The notes: generated by a model not told the origin, from the sequence alone. 33,293 nt of DNA from Plectonema radiosum NIES-515 (GCF_025753815.1 NZ_JAOWRF010000354.1:1-33293); one strand, 5' to 3'. Shown: positions 1-8,179, counted from the stretch's first letter. Translations and numbers: made by a program.

Positions 1-62
1 AGGGGGGGAGGGGGGGAGGGGGAGACAAGGGGGACAAGGGGGACAAGGGGGACAAGGGGGAC
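1..62. repeat. G-rich 9-bp minisatellite
   Basis: A purine-rich strand begins with G runs and then about four copies of the 9-bp unit ACAAGGGGG. The period and composition match the in-frame GGAGACAAG array at 33158-33292, so both ends of the window carry one repeat family. The array may extend left of the window. Confidence 0.85.
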
Positions 63-66
63 TCTC

Positions 67-95
67 GTACAGACGTTCCACGCTTTACGTCTCTA
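67..95. repeat. Degenerate copy of the GACGTTCC palindrome family
   Basis: The left arm GTACAGACGTTCC is intact. The right arm is reduced to TTACGTCTCTAC, so the palindrome is broken. Intact copies lie at 10118, 10280, 13284, 16388-16684 and 23680. Confidence 0.5.
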
Positions 96-107
96 CCGCT
101 CCTCCTA

Positions 108-262
108 AATCCAAACTCCAAACTCCCAACTCCAAACTCCAAACTCCCAACTCCAAACTCCCAACTCCCAACTCCAAACTCCAAACTCCTAACTCCAAAC
201 TCCAAACTCCAAACTCCTAACTCCAAACTCCAAACTCCTAACTCCTAACTTCTAACTCCTCC
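108..262. repeat. Heptamer short tandem repeats (AACTCCA/AACTCCC)
   Basis: About twenty tandem heptamers alternate between AACTCCA, AACTCCC and AACTCCT. This resembles the short tandemly repeated repetitive (STRR) sequences known from heterocystous cyanobacteria. No ORF or promoter is evident in it. It directly precedes the TPR gene, leaving only about 50 bp for that gene's promoter. Confidence 0.85.
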
Positions 263-312
263 CCTCCCCCACTTCCCCGTTGTCCATGATAAATTGTGAA
301 TTTTAACCGCAG

Positions 313-1119
313 ATGATTAAATTAATTGCTATTTTGTTAAGTTTGTTGCTTGTGTTTGGATTGGGTGAACCAGTTATGGCACAATCGCAAATGCCCCAAA
401 TTACGGAAGAACAGTTACAAAAAGGGGATGAGTTAGCGAAGAAGGCTTTTGCTGCTACAGATAAAGGTGATTTTGCTACCGCTGAAAAGTACTGGACAGA
501 GATTATTGAGCAATTTCCTCAAAATCCGGCAATATGGAGTAATCGGGGAAATTCGAGAGTAAGTCAGAATAAGTTGCTTGAAGCGATCGCAGATTATAAC
601 AAAGCGATAGAACTTGCACCAAATGCAACCGATCCTTATTTGAATCGCGGTACAGCGTTGGAAGGATTGGGAAGATGGGACGATGCTTTAGCTGACTATA
701 ATCATTTGCTAGAGCTTGACCCTAAGGATGCGATGGCGTATAATAATCGCGGAAATGCGAAAGCCGGTTTAGGGAAATGGGATTCGGCGATCGCTGACTA
801 TCAAAAATCAAATGAAATCGCTCCAAATTTCGCCTTTGCTCGTGCTAATTATGCTCTCGCTCTTTATGAAATCGGCGAAAAAGAGCAAGCAATTAAACAA
901 ATGAAAAACATCGTTCGCAAATATCCGAAATTTGCCGATATGCGTGCAGCGCTTACCGCAGCTTACTGGGTAAGTGGACAAAAAGGTGAAGCGGAAAGTA
1001 ATTGGGTAGCAGCTTATGGACTTGATAGACGCTACAAAGATATTAGTTGGGTGAAAAATATCCGCAGATGGCCCCCCAGTATGATAGCAGCTTTAGATAA
1101 GTTTTTGAAACTGAAGTAG
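313..1119 (+). CDS. Secreted TPR-repeat protein
   Basis: A 268-residue protein. Residues 1-24 form a typical Sec signal peptide: a hydrophobic core followed by a VMA-Q cleavage-like site. The mature protein should therefore lie in the thylakoid lumen or periplasm. From about residue 35 to 255 it is a run of five to six tetratricopeptide repeats, with clear units near 72-105, 106-139 and 140-173 (pattern NRGxAxxxxGxxxxAxxDYxxxxELxP). TPR arrays are protein-binding scaffolds and no catalytic motif is visible. The glycosyltransferase gene starts 10 bp downstream on the same strand, so the two are probably co-transcribed, but a functional link is not shown. Lumenal TPR proteins in cyanobacteria often serve photosystem assembly; that role is only a possibility here. 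Confidence 0.85.
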   Translation: MIKLIAILLSLLLVFGLGEPVMAQSQMPQITEEQLQKGDELAKKAFAATDKGDFATAEKYWTEIIEQFPQNPAIWSNRGNSRVSQNKLLEAIADYNKAIELAPNATDPYLNRGTALEGLGRWDDALADYNHLLELDPKDAMAYNNRGNAKAGLGKWDSAIADYQKSNEIAPNFAFARANYALALYEIGEKEQAIKQMKNIVRKYPKFADMRAALTAAYWVSGQKGEAESNWVAAYGLDRRYKDISWVKNIRRWPPSMIAALDKFLKLK

Positions 1120-1129
1120 GGCAATTACT

Positions 1130-2404
1130 ATGACTCATTTTGGCATTCTTAGTCCTGGTGCAGCAACTGGTCCCCTCAACACCATGCTCCCCTTGGGGCA
1201 GGAACTTCAACGGCGTGGTCACAGCGTCACTCTCTTCGGAACAATCGATACTCAATCTAAGGTACTTGCAGCAGGAATAGAATTCCAGTTAATTGGGGAG
1301 AAAGATTTTCCAGCTGGCTCATCAGCAGAATCTCTTGCTAAGTTGGGGCAGTTACGTGGACAGGCTGCATTTAAATATACTATTGATTTGCTCAAGCGGG
1401 TTTCGGCTGTGACGTTTCGGGATGCTCCAGCAGCAATGAAAGCAGCAGGTGTAGAAGCTTTGCTAGTAAACCAAAGTTCAGTAGAGGGAGGAACAATTGC
1501 TGATTTTCTGGGAATTCCTTTCATCACTGTTTGTAGTGCTGTGGTGTTGAATCGAGAACCTAGCATTCCTCCTTTTTTTACCACTTGGAAGTATAGTCCA
1601 GCTACGTGGGCACGTTTACGCAACAAATTGGGTTACACATTACTTAATCGCGTTGCCAAACCACTTACAGAGTTAATTGATGAGTATCGCAGAGAGTGGA
1701 AATTACCTTTGTACTCTGTTTCTAATGATGGCTACTCTCAACTAGCTCAACTAAGCAATGCACCTGCTGAATTTGAATATCCCAGGGAAGAATTGCCCCC
1801 TTGGTTCCATTTCACAGGAAGCTACCATACTCCCGCTAATCGCGCAGCTGTTGCTTTTCCCTATGAAAAATTGACGGATAAACCGTTAATTTACGCTTCG
1901 ATGGGAACATTGCAAAATCGTCTGACTTGGGTTTTTGAAACTATTGCCTCAGCTTGTGAAGAATTGGATGCTCAGTTAGTGATTTCTCTGGGAGGTTCTG
2001 CTAAACCTGAATCACTGCCAAACCTGGCAGGAAATCCTCTAGTAGTTGAGTATGCACCTCAATTAGAAGTATTAGAAAAAGCAACCCTGATGATTACTCA
2101 TGCAGGAATGAATACAACGATGGAATGTGTGAAAAAAGGAGTGCCAATGGTGGCAATCCCAGTTGCCAACGACCAACCGGGAGTCGCAGCACGTATCGCT
2201 TGGACAGGAGCAGGTGAGTTTATCACCCTTAAGAAATTGAATGTTCCCAGGTTGCGAAATGCTGTAAGGCAAGTGTTGACAGAAGAATCTTATAAACAGA
2301 ATGCGCTAAGGTTACAAGCAGCTACTCTCCGTGCTGGGGGGGTAAGTCGAGCCGCTGATATTATTGAGCAGGCTGTGTCTACCGGCAAGCCTGTTTTAGC
2401 TTAA
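1130..2404 (+). CDS. GT1-family glycosyltransferase (MGT/CrtX-like)
   Basis: A 424-residue GT-B fold enzyme of glycosyltransferase family 1. The N-terminal half opens with a nucleotide-fold strand and glycine-rich loop (residues 1-20, HFGILSPGAATGP). The C-terminal half carries the sugar-nucleotide donor signature near residues 322-350: HAGMNTTMEC, then GVPMVAIP, then NDQPGVAAR. That HxGxxTxxE...P...DQ pattern is typical of UDP-sugar macrolide/zeaxanthin-type transferases. No signal peptide or membrane segment is seen, so it should be cytoplasmic or membrane-associated. It lies 10 bp after the TPR gene. The acceptor cannot be read from sequence; carotenoid, sterol or another hydrophobic aglycone are all plausible. 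Length is normal for the family. Confidence 0.85.
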   Translation: MTHFGILSPGAATGPLNTMLPLGQELQRRGHSVTLFGTIDTQSKVLAAGIEFQLIGEKDFPAGSSAESLAKLGQLRGQAAFKYTIDLLKRVSAVTFRDAPAAMKAAGVEALLVNQSSVEGGTIADFLGIPFITVCSAVVLNREPSIPPFFTTWKYSPATWARLRNKLGYTLLNRVAKPLTELIDEYRREWKLPLYSVSNDGYSQLAQLSNAPAEFEYPREELPPWFHFTGSYHTPANRAAVAFPYEKLTDKPLIYASMGTLQNRLTWVFETIASACEELDAQLVISLGGSAKPESLPNLAGNPLVVEYAPQLEVLEKATLMITHAGMNTTMECVKKGVPMVAIPVANDQPGVAARIAWTGAGEFITLKKLNVPRLRNAVRQVLTEESYKQNALRLQAATLRAGGVSRAADIIEQAVSTGKPVLA

Positions 2405-2450
2405 ACTTTCATAATAAATGCCTCCCTAGTCAGCTGCATTCTAAAACTCT

Positions 2451-3866
2451 TTAAACGGAACTAGAGCTAGTCTCACGGACTCGCTGATTTTGAGGATGCT
2501 TCCCCTTCACTACCATTTTCACACCCCCTGCTGGGCTAAATAGCAAGCCTTTACGCACTGGCTGCACTGGTTTGCTATCAGCCAGTTCCATCTCCCAATG
2601 AGACAGCACTGTCGTCAACACCAGTTTCATCTCAAATAAAGCAAATGCCATACCAATACAGCGACGGTTCCCACCACCAAAGGGTAAATACTCATAGGGG
2701 GAAAATTGCCGTTCCAGAAAACGCTCTGGGTTAAATTGCTTTGACTGAGGATATAAATCTTCTCGATGATGGGTCAAGTAAATTGAGGGAATTAGCAGAG
2801 TCCCAGGTTCAAAGTTGTACTCCCCAATTTGTAGCGGTGATTTGACCACTCGATTTAGTGCCGATACCGCTACTGGGTAAAGACGTAATGTTTCCGAACA
2901 GACAGCATTTAAATAAGGCGATGCCTCCGGCGGGCTTTGCCTACGCAAAATAGCGTTAGGATCTGGTTGTTCACCCAACTTATCTAATTCTTGCAGCAGT
3001 TTTTCACGCACCTGCGGCAGATGATGAATCCAGTACAGCGCCCATGATAAGGTAGTTGCAGTAGTTTCGTGACCTGCGACTAATAAAGTCATCAACTCAT
3101 CACGTAATTCCACATCCGTCATCGGCTCACCTGCTTCATCACGAGCAGCCATCATTAAAGATAGAATATCAGTTCGAGATGGATCGGGTTGTGCTTTGCG
3201 ATCGCTAATCTCGGCGTAGATAAGTTCATCAATTTGCTGCCGTAAACGCAAGTATTTCCCCCAAGGACTCCACGCTCCTAAATCCTGTCGCATTGATGGG
3301 AAAATAAGTAAAATTGTTCTTAAGATAGGGTATTTGGGATTCAGGATTGCAATCAGGAGTTCCTTAAGTTTCTCGTAACGTAGCCCATCTTCTAGACCAA
3401 ATACAGCCTTCAAAATTACTTGGAAAGAGATTGCTTGCATTGATGGCAGAACTGCAAAGGTTTCTCCAACCTGCCATTGACTAATCACTTGCTCTGTGAT
3501 GTTACGGGTTAACTCACCATAAGCTAGCATTCGTTCCCCATGTAAGGGTGGTGTCAATAGCTTTCTTTGTCGCTGATGAGGCTTTCCCTCCAGCGCTAGT
3601 AACGATTGCCTTCCTAATAAAGGCGATTTAATCCCTGCTGGTTCACCAGAGTCCAACTGCTTTGGATCTGTAGTAAAAATCTGCTGAATCGCCTGAGGAT
3701 TAAGGATGAAAACTTGAGGAGCAGCATTTTGTCCAAGCCGGAGCGTGAAAACATCACCATACCGTTTAGCACACTCTTCCATGTATTCTAGCGGGTTAGT
3801 CAGCCATTGAAACGTCTGTATCCAAGGGTGAGTTTTCGGACCATCGGGCAGTTTAAGTGTAGGCAT
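2451..3866 (-). CDS. Cytochrome P450, CYP110-like
   Basis: A 471-residue soluble P450 mono-oxygenase. The I-helix oxygen-activation motif AGHETT is at residues 264-269, the K-helix ExxR at E325-R328, the PERF motif at 380-383, and the heme-binding loop FGGGNRRCIG has its Cys ligand at residue 403. Overall sequence and the early LPDGP motif fit CYP110, a family widespread in filamentous cyanobacteria and associated with fatty-acid or alkane/terpene oxidation; the substrate here is unknown. The gene is monocistronic-looking, with the amylase upstream on the same strand across an 82-bp gap holding a structured repeat. Oddity: residues about 307-316 (LRRQSPPEAS) are encoded by an interspersed cyanobacterial repeat inserted in frame just before the K helix (see 2917-2946). 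The ATG start has a strong AGGAGGTG about 5 nt upstream. Confidence 0.93.
   Translation of the reverse strand: MPTLKLPDGPKTHPWIQTFQWLTNPLEYMEECAKRYGDVFTLRLGQNAAPQVFILNPQAIQQIFTTDPKQLDSGEPAGIKSPLLGRQSLLALEGKPHQRQRKLLTPPLHGERMLAYGELTRNITEQVISQWQVGETFAVLPSMQAISFQVILKAVFGLEDGLRYEKLKELLIAILNPKYPILRTILLIFPSMRQDLGAWSPWGKYLRLRQQIDELIYAEISDRKAQPDPSRTDILSLMMAARDEAGEPMTDVELRDELMTLLVAGHETTATTLSWALYWIHHLPQVREKLLQELDKLGEQPDPNAILRRQSPPEASPYLNAVCSETLRLYPVAVSALNRVVKSPLQIGEYNFEPGTLLIPSIYLTHHREDLYPQSKQFNPERFLERQFSPYEYLPFGGGNRRCIGMAFALFEMKLVLTTVLSHWEMELADSKPVQPVRKGLLFSPAGGVKMVVKGKHPQNQRVRETSSSSV
2917..2946. repeat. Interspersed palindromic repeat inside the P450 gene
   Basis: The 30-bp sequence beginning GGCGATGCCTCCGGCGGGCT and ending in GCCTACGC has the form of a common cyanobacterial interspersed repeat (GCGATGCC...GGCGGGC...GCCTACGC). 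On the minus strand it is read in frame as part of the P450, supplying residues of the linker before helix K. It keeps the frame open and adds about ten residues compared with the usual CYP110 spacing. Confidence 0.65.
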
Positions 3867-3886
3867 TTTTCACCTCCTGATAAATT

Positions 3887-3938
3887 CGTAGTGAGGACTT
3901 CAGTCCTCATATTATGAAGGACTAAAGTCCTTACTACA
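3887..3938. repeat. Two-hairpin (three-way-junction) interspersed element, copy A
   Basis: An outer stem GTAGT (3888-3892)/ACTAC (3933-3937) encloses hairpin 1 (GAGGAC-TTCA-GTCCTC, 3893-3908) and hairpin 2 (AAGGACT-AA-AGTCCTT, 3917-3932). The same architecture with different stem sequences recurs at 12519-12737, 23494-23542 and 25587-25635. It sits between the P450 start and the amylase stop. Confidence 0.8.
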
Positions 3939-3948
3939 AAGAGCTATA

Positions 3949-5406
3949 CTACTTTTGCAGCCAAACTGACACCGAACCACCCGGACAAGGAAAATTACCC
4001 CATCCGTCGCTGTTGGTATGCACAATTTGCGGAATATGTCCAGTGGAATCGTAAAAAGCTGCATTCGGTCGAAACATATTCATCCACTTGCTGCCCGGTT
4101 CACCGTTAGTCAACACTACAGCCATTGCACCTGGATGTTCGCTATTACCTAAGCGCGTCCAACCGATAGTATTCTGATGGTCAAAGTAATCGTGTTGGTC
4201 GCCAAAACCGTATTCATTACGCGCTTTGAGAAACTTGTCAATCAAGAAACGGTGAGAATAAAGAGTTGCATCACGTCCCTTATCATGATATTTCGCTCCG
4301 TAATAGTCTGCATAAAAAACGCAAGGATAACCTTCACGGCGTAGTAAAATCAGTGCATACGCCAAAGGCTTAAACCAAGGTTCAACGGGAGACTCTAACG
4401 CTTGACACGGTTGCGTATCATGATTTTCGACAAAGGTGACAGCTTTGCTTGGTTGTTCCTTAACTAAAGTTCTGTCAAAAAGCGATCGCATGTCGAAACT
4501 ACTACCTTGGCGACTTGCTTGATGAAACTTAAAGTGGAGAGGCACATCAAACAACGATAATCGTCCATCGGTAGCAGCTATATAGCCGTGTAACGCATTA
4601 ATATCCTGTGACCAGTACTCCCCCACACTAAACAATTCTCGTTTGCCAAAATGCACTCGTAGATGGTTTAGCCAGTCGCGGAAAAAGCTGGAACGAATAT
4701 GTTTAACAGCATCAATCCGGAAGCCATCTACATTTGTGGTGTCAACAAACCAACGTCCCCAATACATCAACTCACCACGCACGAACTCGTTGCCCATATC
4801 CAAGTCGTTCGCCATCAAATAGTCATAATTACCGTGTTCGGGGCTAACTTCTGTCTCAAAGTTATTATTTTTGATCCGATAGAGTTTATCAGCTCTTTTG
4901 GTGGCTGCATTGTAGGACAATGAATCAAACCACCACCAACACCACTTCATGCTGGAGTATTTATCTCCCCGACCAGAAAAATTAAACTTGGTATAAGCTT
5001 CAATTTCATACCAATCGCTGGCTGGACGGTTGCGGTCATTCCAATCTATTTCCTCTGCCCAGATGCGTTCTGTTTCATCTCCACCATCTTTGTGGTTGAA
5101 AACGACATCAGCGTAGATTTGAATGCCGGCATTTTGAGCGGTTTTAATCGCTGTCAGATATTGATCGCATGTTCCATATTTTGTGCGGACACTACCTTTT
5201 TGATCGAACTCACCTAAATCAAATAAATCGTAAACTCCGTATCCGACATCGCTACCGCCACCACTACCCTTGTAAGCTGGTGGTAGCCATAAAGCGCTAA
5301 AGCCTGCACTCTTTAACTCGTGAGCCGTTTTGGTCAGTTGATTCCATAGGCTACCATCATCGGGGATGTACCAATGGAAATATTGCATTATTACGCCGTT
5401 GGTCAT
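3949..5406 (-). CDS. Cytoplasmic alpha-amylase, GH13
   Basis: A 485-residue glycoside hydrolase family 13 enzyme that hydrolyses internal alpha-1,4 bonds of glycogen or starch. All four conserved regions are present: I, DVVFNH (residues 100-105); II, GFRIDAVKH with nucleophile D232; III, FSVGEYW with acid/base E263; IV, TFVENHDT with stabilising D330. The opening GVIMQYFHWYIPDDGSLW and the absence of a signal peptide match intracellular AmyA-type (GH13_5) enzymes of about 490 residues, so the likely substrate is internal glycogen or maltodextrin. Start choice: the ATG at 5406 is preferred over an upstream in-frame TTG at 5448, because family similarity begins just after it and an AGG lies 8-10 nt upstream. 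A HIP1 octamer directly abuts the start codon. Confidence 0.94.
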   Translation of the reverse strand: MTNGVIMQYFHWYIPDDGSLWNQLTKTAHELKSAGFSALWLPPAYKGSGGGSDVGYGVYDLFDLGEFDQKGSVRTKYGTCDQYLTAIKTAQNAGIQIYADVVFNHKDGGDETERIWAEEIDWNDRNRPASDWYEIEAYTKFNFSGRGDKYSSMKWCWWWFDSLSYNAATKRADKLYRIKNNNFETEVSPEHGNYDYLMANDLDMGNEFVRGELMYWGRWFVDTTNVDGFRIDAVKHIRSSFFRDWLNHLRVHFGKRELFSVGEYWSQDINALHGYIAATDGRLSLFDVPLHFKFHQASRQGSSFDMRSLFDRTLVKEQPSKAVTFVENHDTQPCQALESPVEPWFKPLAYALILLRREGYPCVFYADYYGAKYHDKGRDATLYSHRFLIDKFLKARNEYGFGDQHDYFDHQNTIGWTRLGNSEHPGAMAVVLTNGEPGSKWMNMFRPNAAFYDSTGHIPQIVHTNSDGWGNFPCPGGSVSVWLQK

Positions 5407-5524
5407 GCGATCGCCTGAATAAGAATCTCTGGTGAATGCAGATTTCAAAATAGAAATCTTTCGTGTTAGCCTAAGTCATTTTTGTCACACATCCAAACAT
5501 CTCCATAATTTATTTAGCTTTGCA

Positions 5525-6313
5525 TTACCGCAACAATTCCTGAATCTGCACTGATGTTAATTCTTCCACATTGCTCAAAATTATCGCCGCTCCTGCTTCT
5601 CGCAATGTTTGGGCATATGCATCGCGACGCGCTACCGTCTCCTGTACATGAGGCGGTAAAATACCTACACCAATCCAAGTGCGCTCAGGTTCAACACTTC
5701 GCGCTTTCTCCACTGTGTACATATCTGCTACCGTATCTCCTGCATATATTACTGGCTGTAATTTGTCAAGAGCCAACAGGTGAACAGTCGCGAAAAGCCC
5801 AGTCGGGTCTGGTTTACCTGGTGCATCTTCCATCGCGACTAATATCGGTGACTTTAAACCCAGGCGTTTTTCCAAAACATAGGTAGCGGAAGCGCGAGTT
5901 GCACCGCTAAAAAAGCCCCATTCAATCCCAACTGATGTAAGTTGGTCAAAATAGCTAGACTGTAACAATAATGGCTCATCGCAGATATAACCCGTCCAAT
6001 TTTCTGGGTTGGGTCCTCGGTAACGCGATTGAAAAAAGGCGACAATCGTGTTGTAGTCAAGTTGCAATTCCTCGCGGGGTATAGATTTGTCAACAAAATA
6101 GCGGTAAATTAACTCTTGGGATGCTTCCCAATCGTTATTCCAGATGCCTTCAGACTTAAGTTGGTCAATGTCTAGTGGTGTAGGGCGATACGCATTTGCT
6201 GTAAAATGCTCTACAGTATCTGCTAACGCTCGTCTATAGGAACCGCCAACATCACGGATCACACCATCAATATCGAAAACTACAATGGCTTTTGCAGAAG
6301 TTGGTTCAGTCAT
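5525..6313 (-). CDS. HAD-superfamily hydrolase (TIGR01548-like)
   Basis: A 262-residue haloacid-dehalogenase-type phosphatase. Motif I is VVFDIDGVIRD, with nucleophile D14 and D16. Motif II is FFSGATR near residues 134-140. The motif III lysine is K167 in the APGKPDP stretch, and motif IV is AGDTVADMYT with D193 and D197. The long cap between residues 20 and 125 and the DGVIRDVGGSYRRA start resemble the TIGR01548 subgroup of cyanobacterial HAD proteins. All catalytic residues are present, so it is probably an active Mg-dependent phosphatase. The physiological substrate is unknown. It lies 118 bp upstream of the amylase start on the same strand, with no obvious terminator between. Confidence 0.88.
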   Translation of the reverse strand: MTEPTSAKAIVVFDIDGVIRDVGGSYRRALADTVEHFTANAYRPTPLDIDQLKSEGIWNNDWEASQELIYRYFVDKSIPREELQLDYNTIVAFFQSRYRGPNPENWTGYICDEPLLLQSSYFDQLTSVGIEWGFFSGATRASATYVLEKRLGLKSPILVAMEDAPGKPDPTGLFATVHLLALDKLQPVIYAGDTVADMYTVEKARSVEPERTWIGVGILPPHVQETVARRDAYAQTLREAGAAIILSNVEELTSVQIQELLR

Positions 6314-6361
6314 GGGTAGGGAAGTAAAGAGTTTTATTTTTATCCCAGCCAGAGCGTGAGA

Positions 6362-6829
6362 TTATGACACCGATAAAAAATCACAGTCGAGGACTTGTTC
6401 TAGTGTAAAGGGAGATTGTTCAGGGAAAGTAGCGAGCGCTAATCCAGTTTCAATCACAGCCAGTCGTCTAGCGGTTTGATAGCTTTCCTCAAAAACCTGA
6501 TCGAAGTGAGGTTTCAAACTGGGACTTTCCAGGAGTGCCTTTTGGACTCGTCTGCGGTGTTCCAATATTGTGTACTGCCAACTTTTTGAGCGTCTTTCAG
6601 TTTGAATTTGGTATTTCAGCAGATGCATCAGCAACACTTCCAGATTGCTCTCCAATGCCCGCTTTTCACTTCTGCCCATTGTTTCAATTTCTTCAATCAG
6701 GTTGTCTAAGTCCAGTTGTGTGAAACTCTTTTGCTTGAGCAGTTCTGCCGTGGTTTGAATCCACAGGTAAAAGTCTTGCTCATACAAAGAAGAACCAGAT
6801 TTCTGAGATTGGGGCAGTTGGGCAGTCAT
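6362..6829 (-). CDS. DUF29 family protein (copy 1)
   Basis: A 155-residue DUF29 protein. Hallmarks are the YEQDFYLWIQ opening (residues 17-26), the LDNLIEEIETMGRSEKRALESNL core (about 41-63) and a helical LLMHLLKYQ segment. These proteins are small, helical and highly amplified in cyanobacterial genomes; their function is not established. A GAGG lies a few bases before the ATG. It is closely similar to the DUF29 gene at 7193-7663, including the leading MTAQLPQSQ, and both share a 24-bp upstream box, so the pair arose by local duplication. It is 48 bp from the HAD gene and may be transcribed with it. Confidence 0.9.
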   Translation of the reverse strand: MTAQLPQSQKSGSSLYEQDFYLWIQTTAELLKQKSFTQLDLDNLIEEIETMGRSEKRALESNLEVLLMHLLKYQIQTERRSKSWQYTILEHRRRVQKALLESPSLKPHFDQVFEESYQTARRLAVIETGLALATFPEQSPFTLEQVLDCDFLSVS

Positions 6830-6843
6830 AAGCCTCTTTAGTT

Positions 6844-6867
6844 AGCGCCGACTAAACTTTATGGTAG
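6844..6867 (-). promoter_or_regulatory. Upstream box shared by both DUF29 genes (copy 1)
   Basis: A 24-bp block, on the minus strand CTACCATAAAGTTTAGTCGG followed by CGCT, lies 15 bp before the ATG of the DUF29 gene. It matches 22 of 24 positions with 7677-7700 upstream of the paralogue. The CATAAAGT stretch could include a -10-like element. Whether it is promoter, operator or conserved leader is not known. Confidence 0.5.
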
Positions 6868-6923
6868 TCCATTCTCAATCATTGTTTGGTCATTTGATTT
6901 TGATAGAGAATTAGTTCTTTATA

Positions 6924-7109
6924 TTATTTAACACGAGTTGGTAAAATCCCCATTATTTTGAATCCCAGCCACATTATTGGAGTAGCTGTAGTGGCTACTA
7001 AAACGATAATTACTATACTTACTAGCACATTACCAGGGCGTAAACTAACCCATGTTCCATGAAGAAAAATCATTCCAACTATAACTAAAACTCCTCCTGT
7101 GACTGCCAT
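6924..7109 (-). CDS. Small two-helix membrane protein
   Basis: A 61-residue hydrophobic protein. Two predicted membrane helices lie at about residues 3-19 (VTGGVLVIVGMIFLHGT) and 29-54 (VLVSIVIIVLVATTATPIMW and onward), separated by a short polar loop and followed by a basic C-terminus (LPTRVK). No family is recognised. It lies between the two DUF29 paralogues on the same strand. No clear Shine-Dalgarno sequence precedes the ATG. Codon use and the regular hydrophobic pattern suggest a real gene, but an annotation artefact cannot be excluded. Confidence 0.55.
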   Translation of the reverse strand: MAVTGGVLVIVGMIFLHGTWVSLRPGNVLVSIVIIVLVATTATPIMWLGFKIMGILPTRVK

Positions 7110-7192
7110 TGTTAATCTGTCAATACTCTAATTAACTCTTGATTATTGTCATCTTTCATAAATATATCCTTATCTTTTAGATCAGGGTGCGC

Positions 7193-7663
7193 TCATGACT
7201 CAGGTAAAAAATCGGGGTTGACGGTTTGCTCTGGGGTGAAGGGAGATTGTTCCGGGAAGATAATCAAATCCAATTCAGTTTCATCGGCAGCCAACAGCCT
7301 CGCATCGTCGTAACACTGCGCGAAAACGTCAGAGAAATAGGGTTTCAGGCTGGGACTCTCTTCTAGAGCTTGTCTGAGGCGTTTGCGATGCTCCCGAATT
7401 GTGGCTCGCCAACTACCAGAGCGCTTATCAGCTTGATACTTATATTTTAATAGATGCATCAGCACCACTTCCAAATTGCTTCTGAGTGCTTTGTTTTCAC
7501 TCCTGCCCATTGTTTCAATTTCTTCAATCAAATTCTCTATGTCCAGTTCTGTGAGCCGACCTTGCTTGAGCAATTCTATAGTTGCTTGAATCCACAAGTA
7601 AAAGTCTTGCTCGTATAACTCTGAACAAGATGTCGTTTGAGATTGAGGCAGTTGGGCAGTCAT
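7193..7663 (-). CDS. DUF29 family protein (copy 2)
   Basis: A 156-residue DUF29 protein paralogous to the one at 6362-6829. It has the YEQDFYLWIQ motif, the IENLIEEIETMGRSENKALR core and the LLKYKYQADKR segment, and ends with the shared PEQSPFT stretch. Start: the ATG at 7663 is chosen over an ATG two codons upstream, because it aligns with the paralogue's MTAQLPQSQ and leaves a GAGAG six bases upstream. The function of the family is not established. Amplification of DUF29 genes in cyanobacteria is known; a tandem pair separated by a membrane-protein gene is consistent with local duplication. Confidence 0.9.
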   Translation of the reverse strand: MTAQLPQSQTTSCSELYEQDFYLWIQATIELLKQGRLTELDIENLIEEIETMGRSENKALRSNLEVVLMHLLKYKYQADKRSGSWRATIREHRKRLRQALEESPSLKPYFSDVFAQCYDDARLLAADETELDLIIFPEQSPFTPEQTVNPDFLPES

Positions 7664-7676
7664 AAACATCTCTCAA

Positions 7677-7700
7677 AGCGCCGACTACACTTTATAGTAG
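7677..7700 (-). promoter_or_regulatory. Upstream box shared by both DUF29 genes (copy 2)
   Basis: Minus strand CTACTATAAAGTGTAGTCGG followed by CGCT, 13 bp before the DUF29 ATG. It is 22/24 identical to the block at 6844-6867. ACTATAAAGT could hold a -10 element. The duplication therefore included the control region. Confidence 0.5.
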
Positions 7701-7712
7701 CTTTTCTAGAGT

Positions 7713-7748
7713 GTAGCTTGCGTTATAGCAACGCTTAACACACGCTAC
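7713..7748. repeat. Small nested hairpin repeat
   Basis: An outer stem GTAGC/GCTAC encloses an inner hairpin GCGTT-ATAGC-AACGC (7720-7734). It is followed by CCCCATT-type heptamers (about 7755-7777). It lies between the divergent DUF29 and PSRP-3 genes. Confidence 0.5.
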
Positions 7749-7863
7749 GACTATGCCCAATGCCCCATTCCCCATTCTTATTTAGTCAAGTTGTCAAGTA
7801 TTGCGTTAGAATAAGCGATCGCATGAGTTAGTGAGTATTGTCCACAAATTAGCGGAGGTATGA

Positions 7864-8163
7864 TTGACCAAGTTTATTTTAAAGATTTTGTGGTTGGATG
7901 AAAACGTCGCCTTAGCGGTCGATCAAGTCGTCGGCAAAGGCACAAGTCCCTTGACTAAGTACTTTTTCTGGCCCAGAAATGATGCCTGGGAAGAGTTAAA
8001 AAAAGAGCTTGAGTCAAAACACTGGATTACTGACGTCGATCGCGTTGAGTTGCTCAACAAAGGAACAGAAGTAATCAACTACTGGCAAGAGGAAGGCAGA
8101 AACCGTCCAATGGCTGAGGCTCAACTGAAGTTTCCCGAAGTTACCTTCACAGGTAGCGCTTAG
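7864..8163 (+). CDS. Ribosomal protein PSRP-3/Ycf65
   Basis: A 99-residue protein with the diagnostic Ycf65 order: [20 protein letters not shown] at the start, [19 protein letters not shown] in the middle, and [10 protein letters not shown] near the end. PSRP-3 is a small-subunit ribosomal protein specific to chloroplasts and cyanobacteria. The start is a TTG: an in-frame TGA lies immediately before it, no in-frame ATG exists upstream, and GGAGGT sits about 5 nt before the TTG. An out-of-frame ATG at 7860 overlaps the start region but opens only 13 codons. The gene stands alone between divergent DUF29 genes and a repeat cluster. Confidence 0.93.
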   Translation: MTKFILKILWLDENVALAVDQVVGKGTSPLTKYFFWPRNDAWEELKKELESKHWITDVDRVELLNKGTEVINYWQEEGRNRPMAEAQLKFPEVTFTGSA

Positions 8164-8179
8164 TTTTCGCTCTCGTAAA

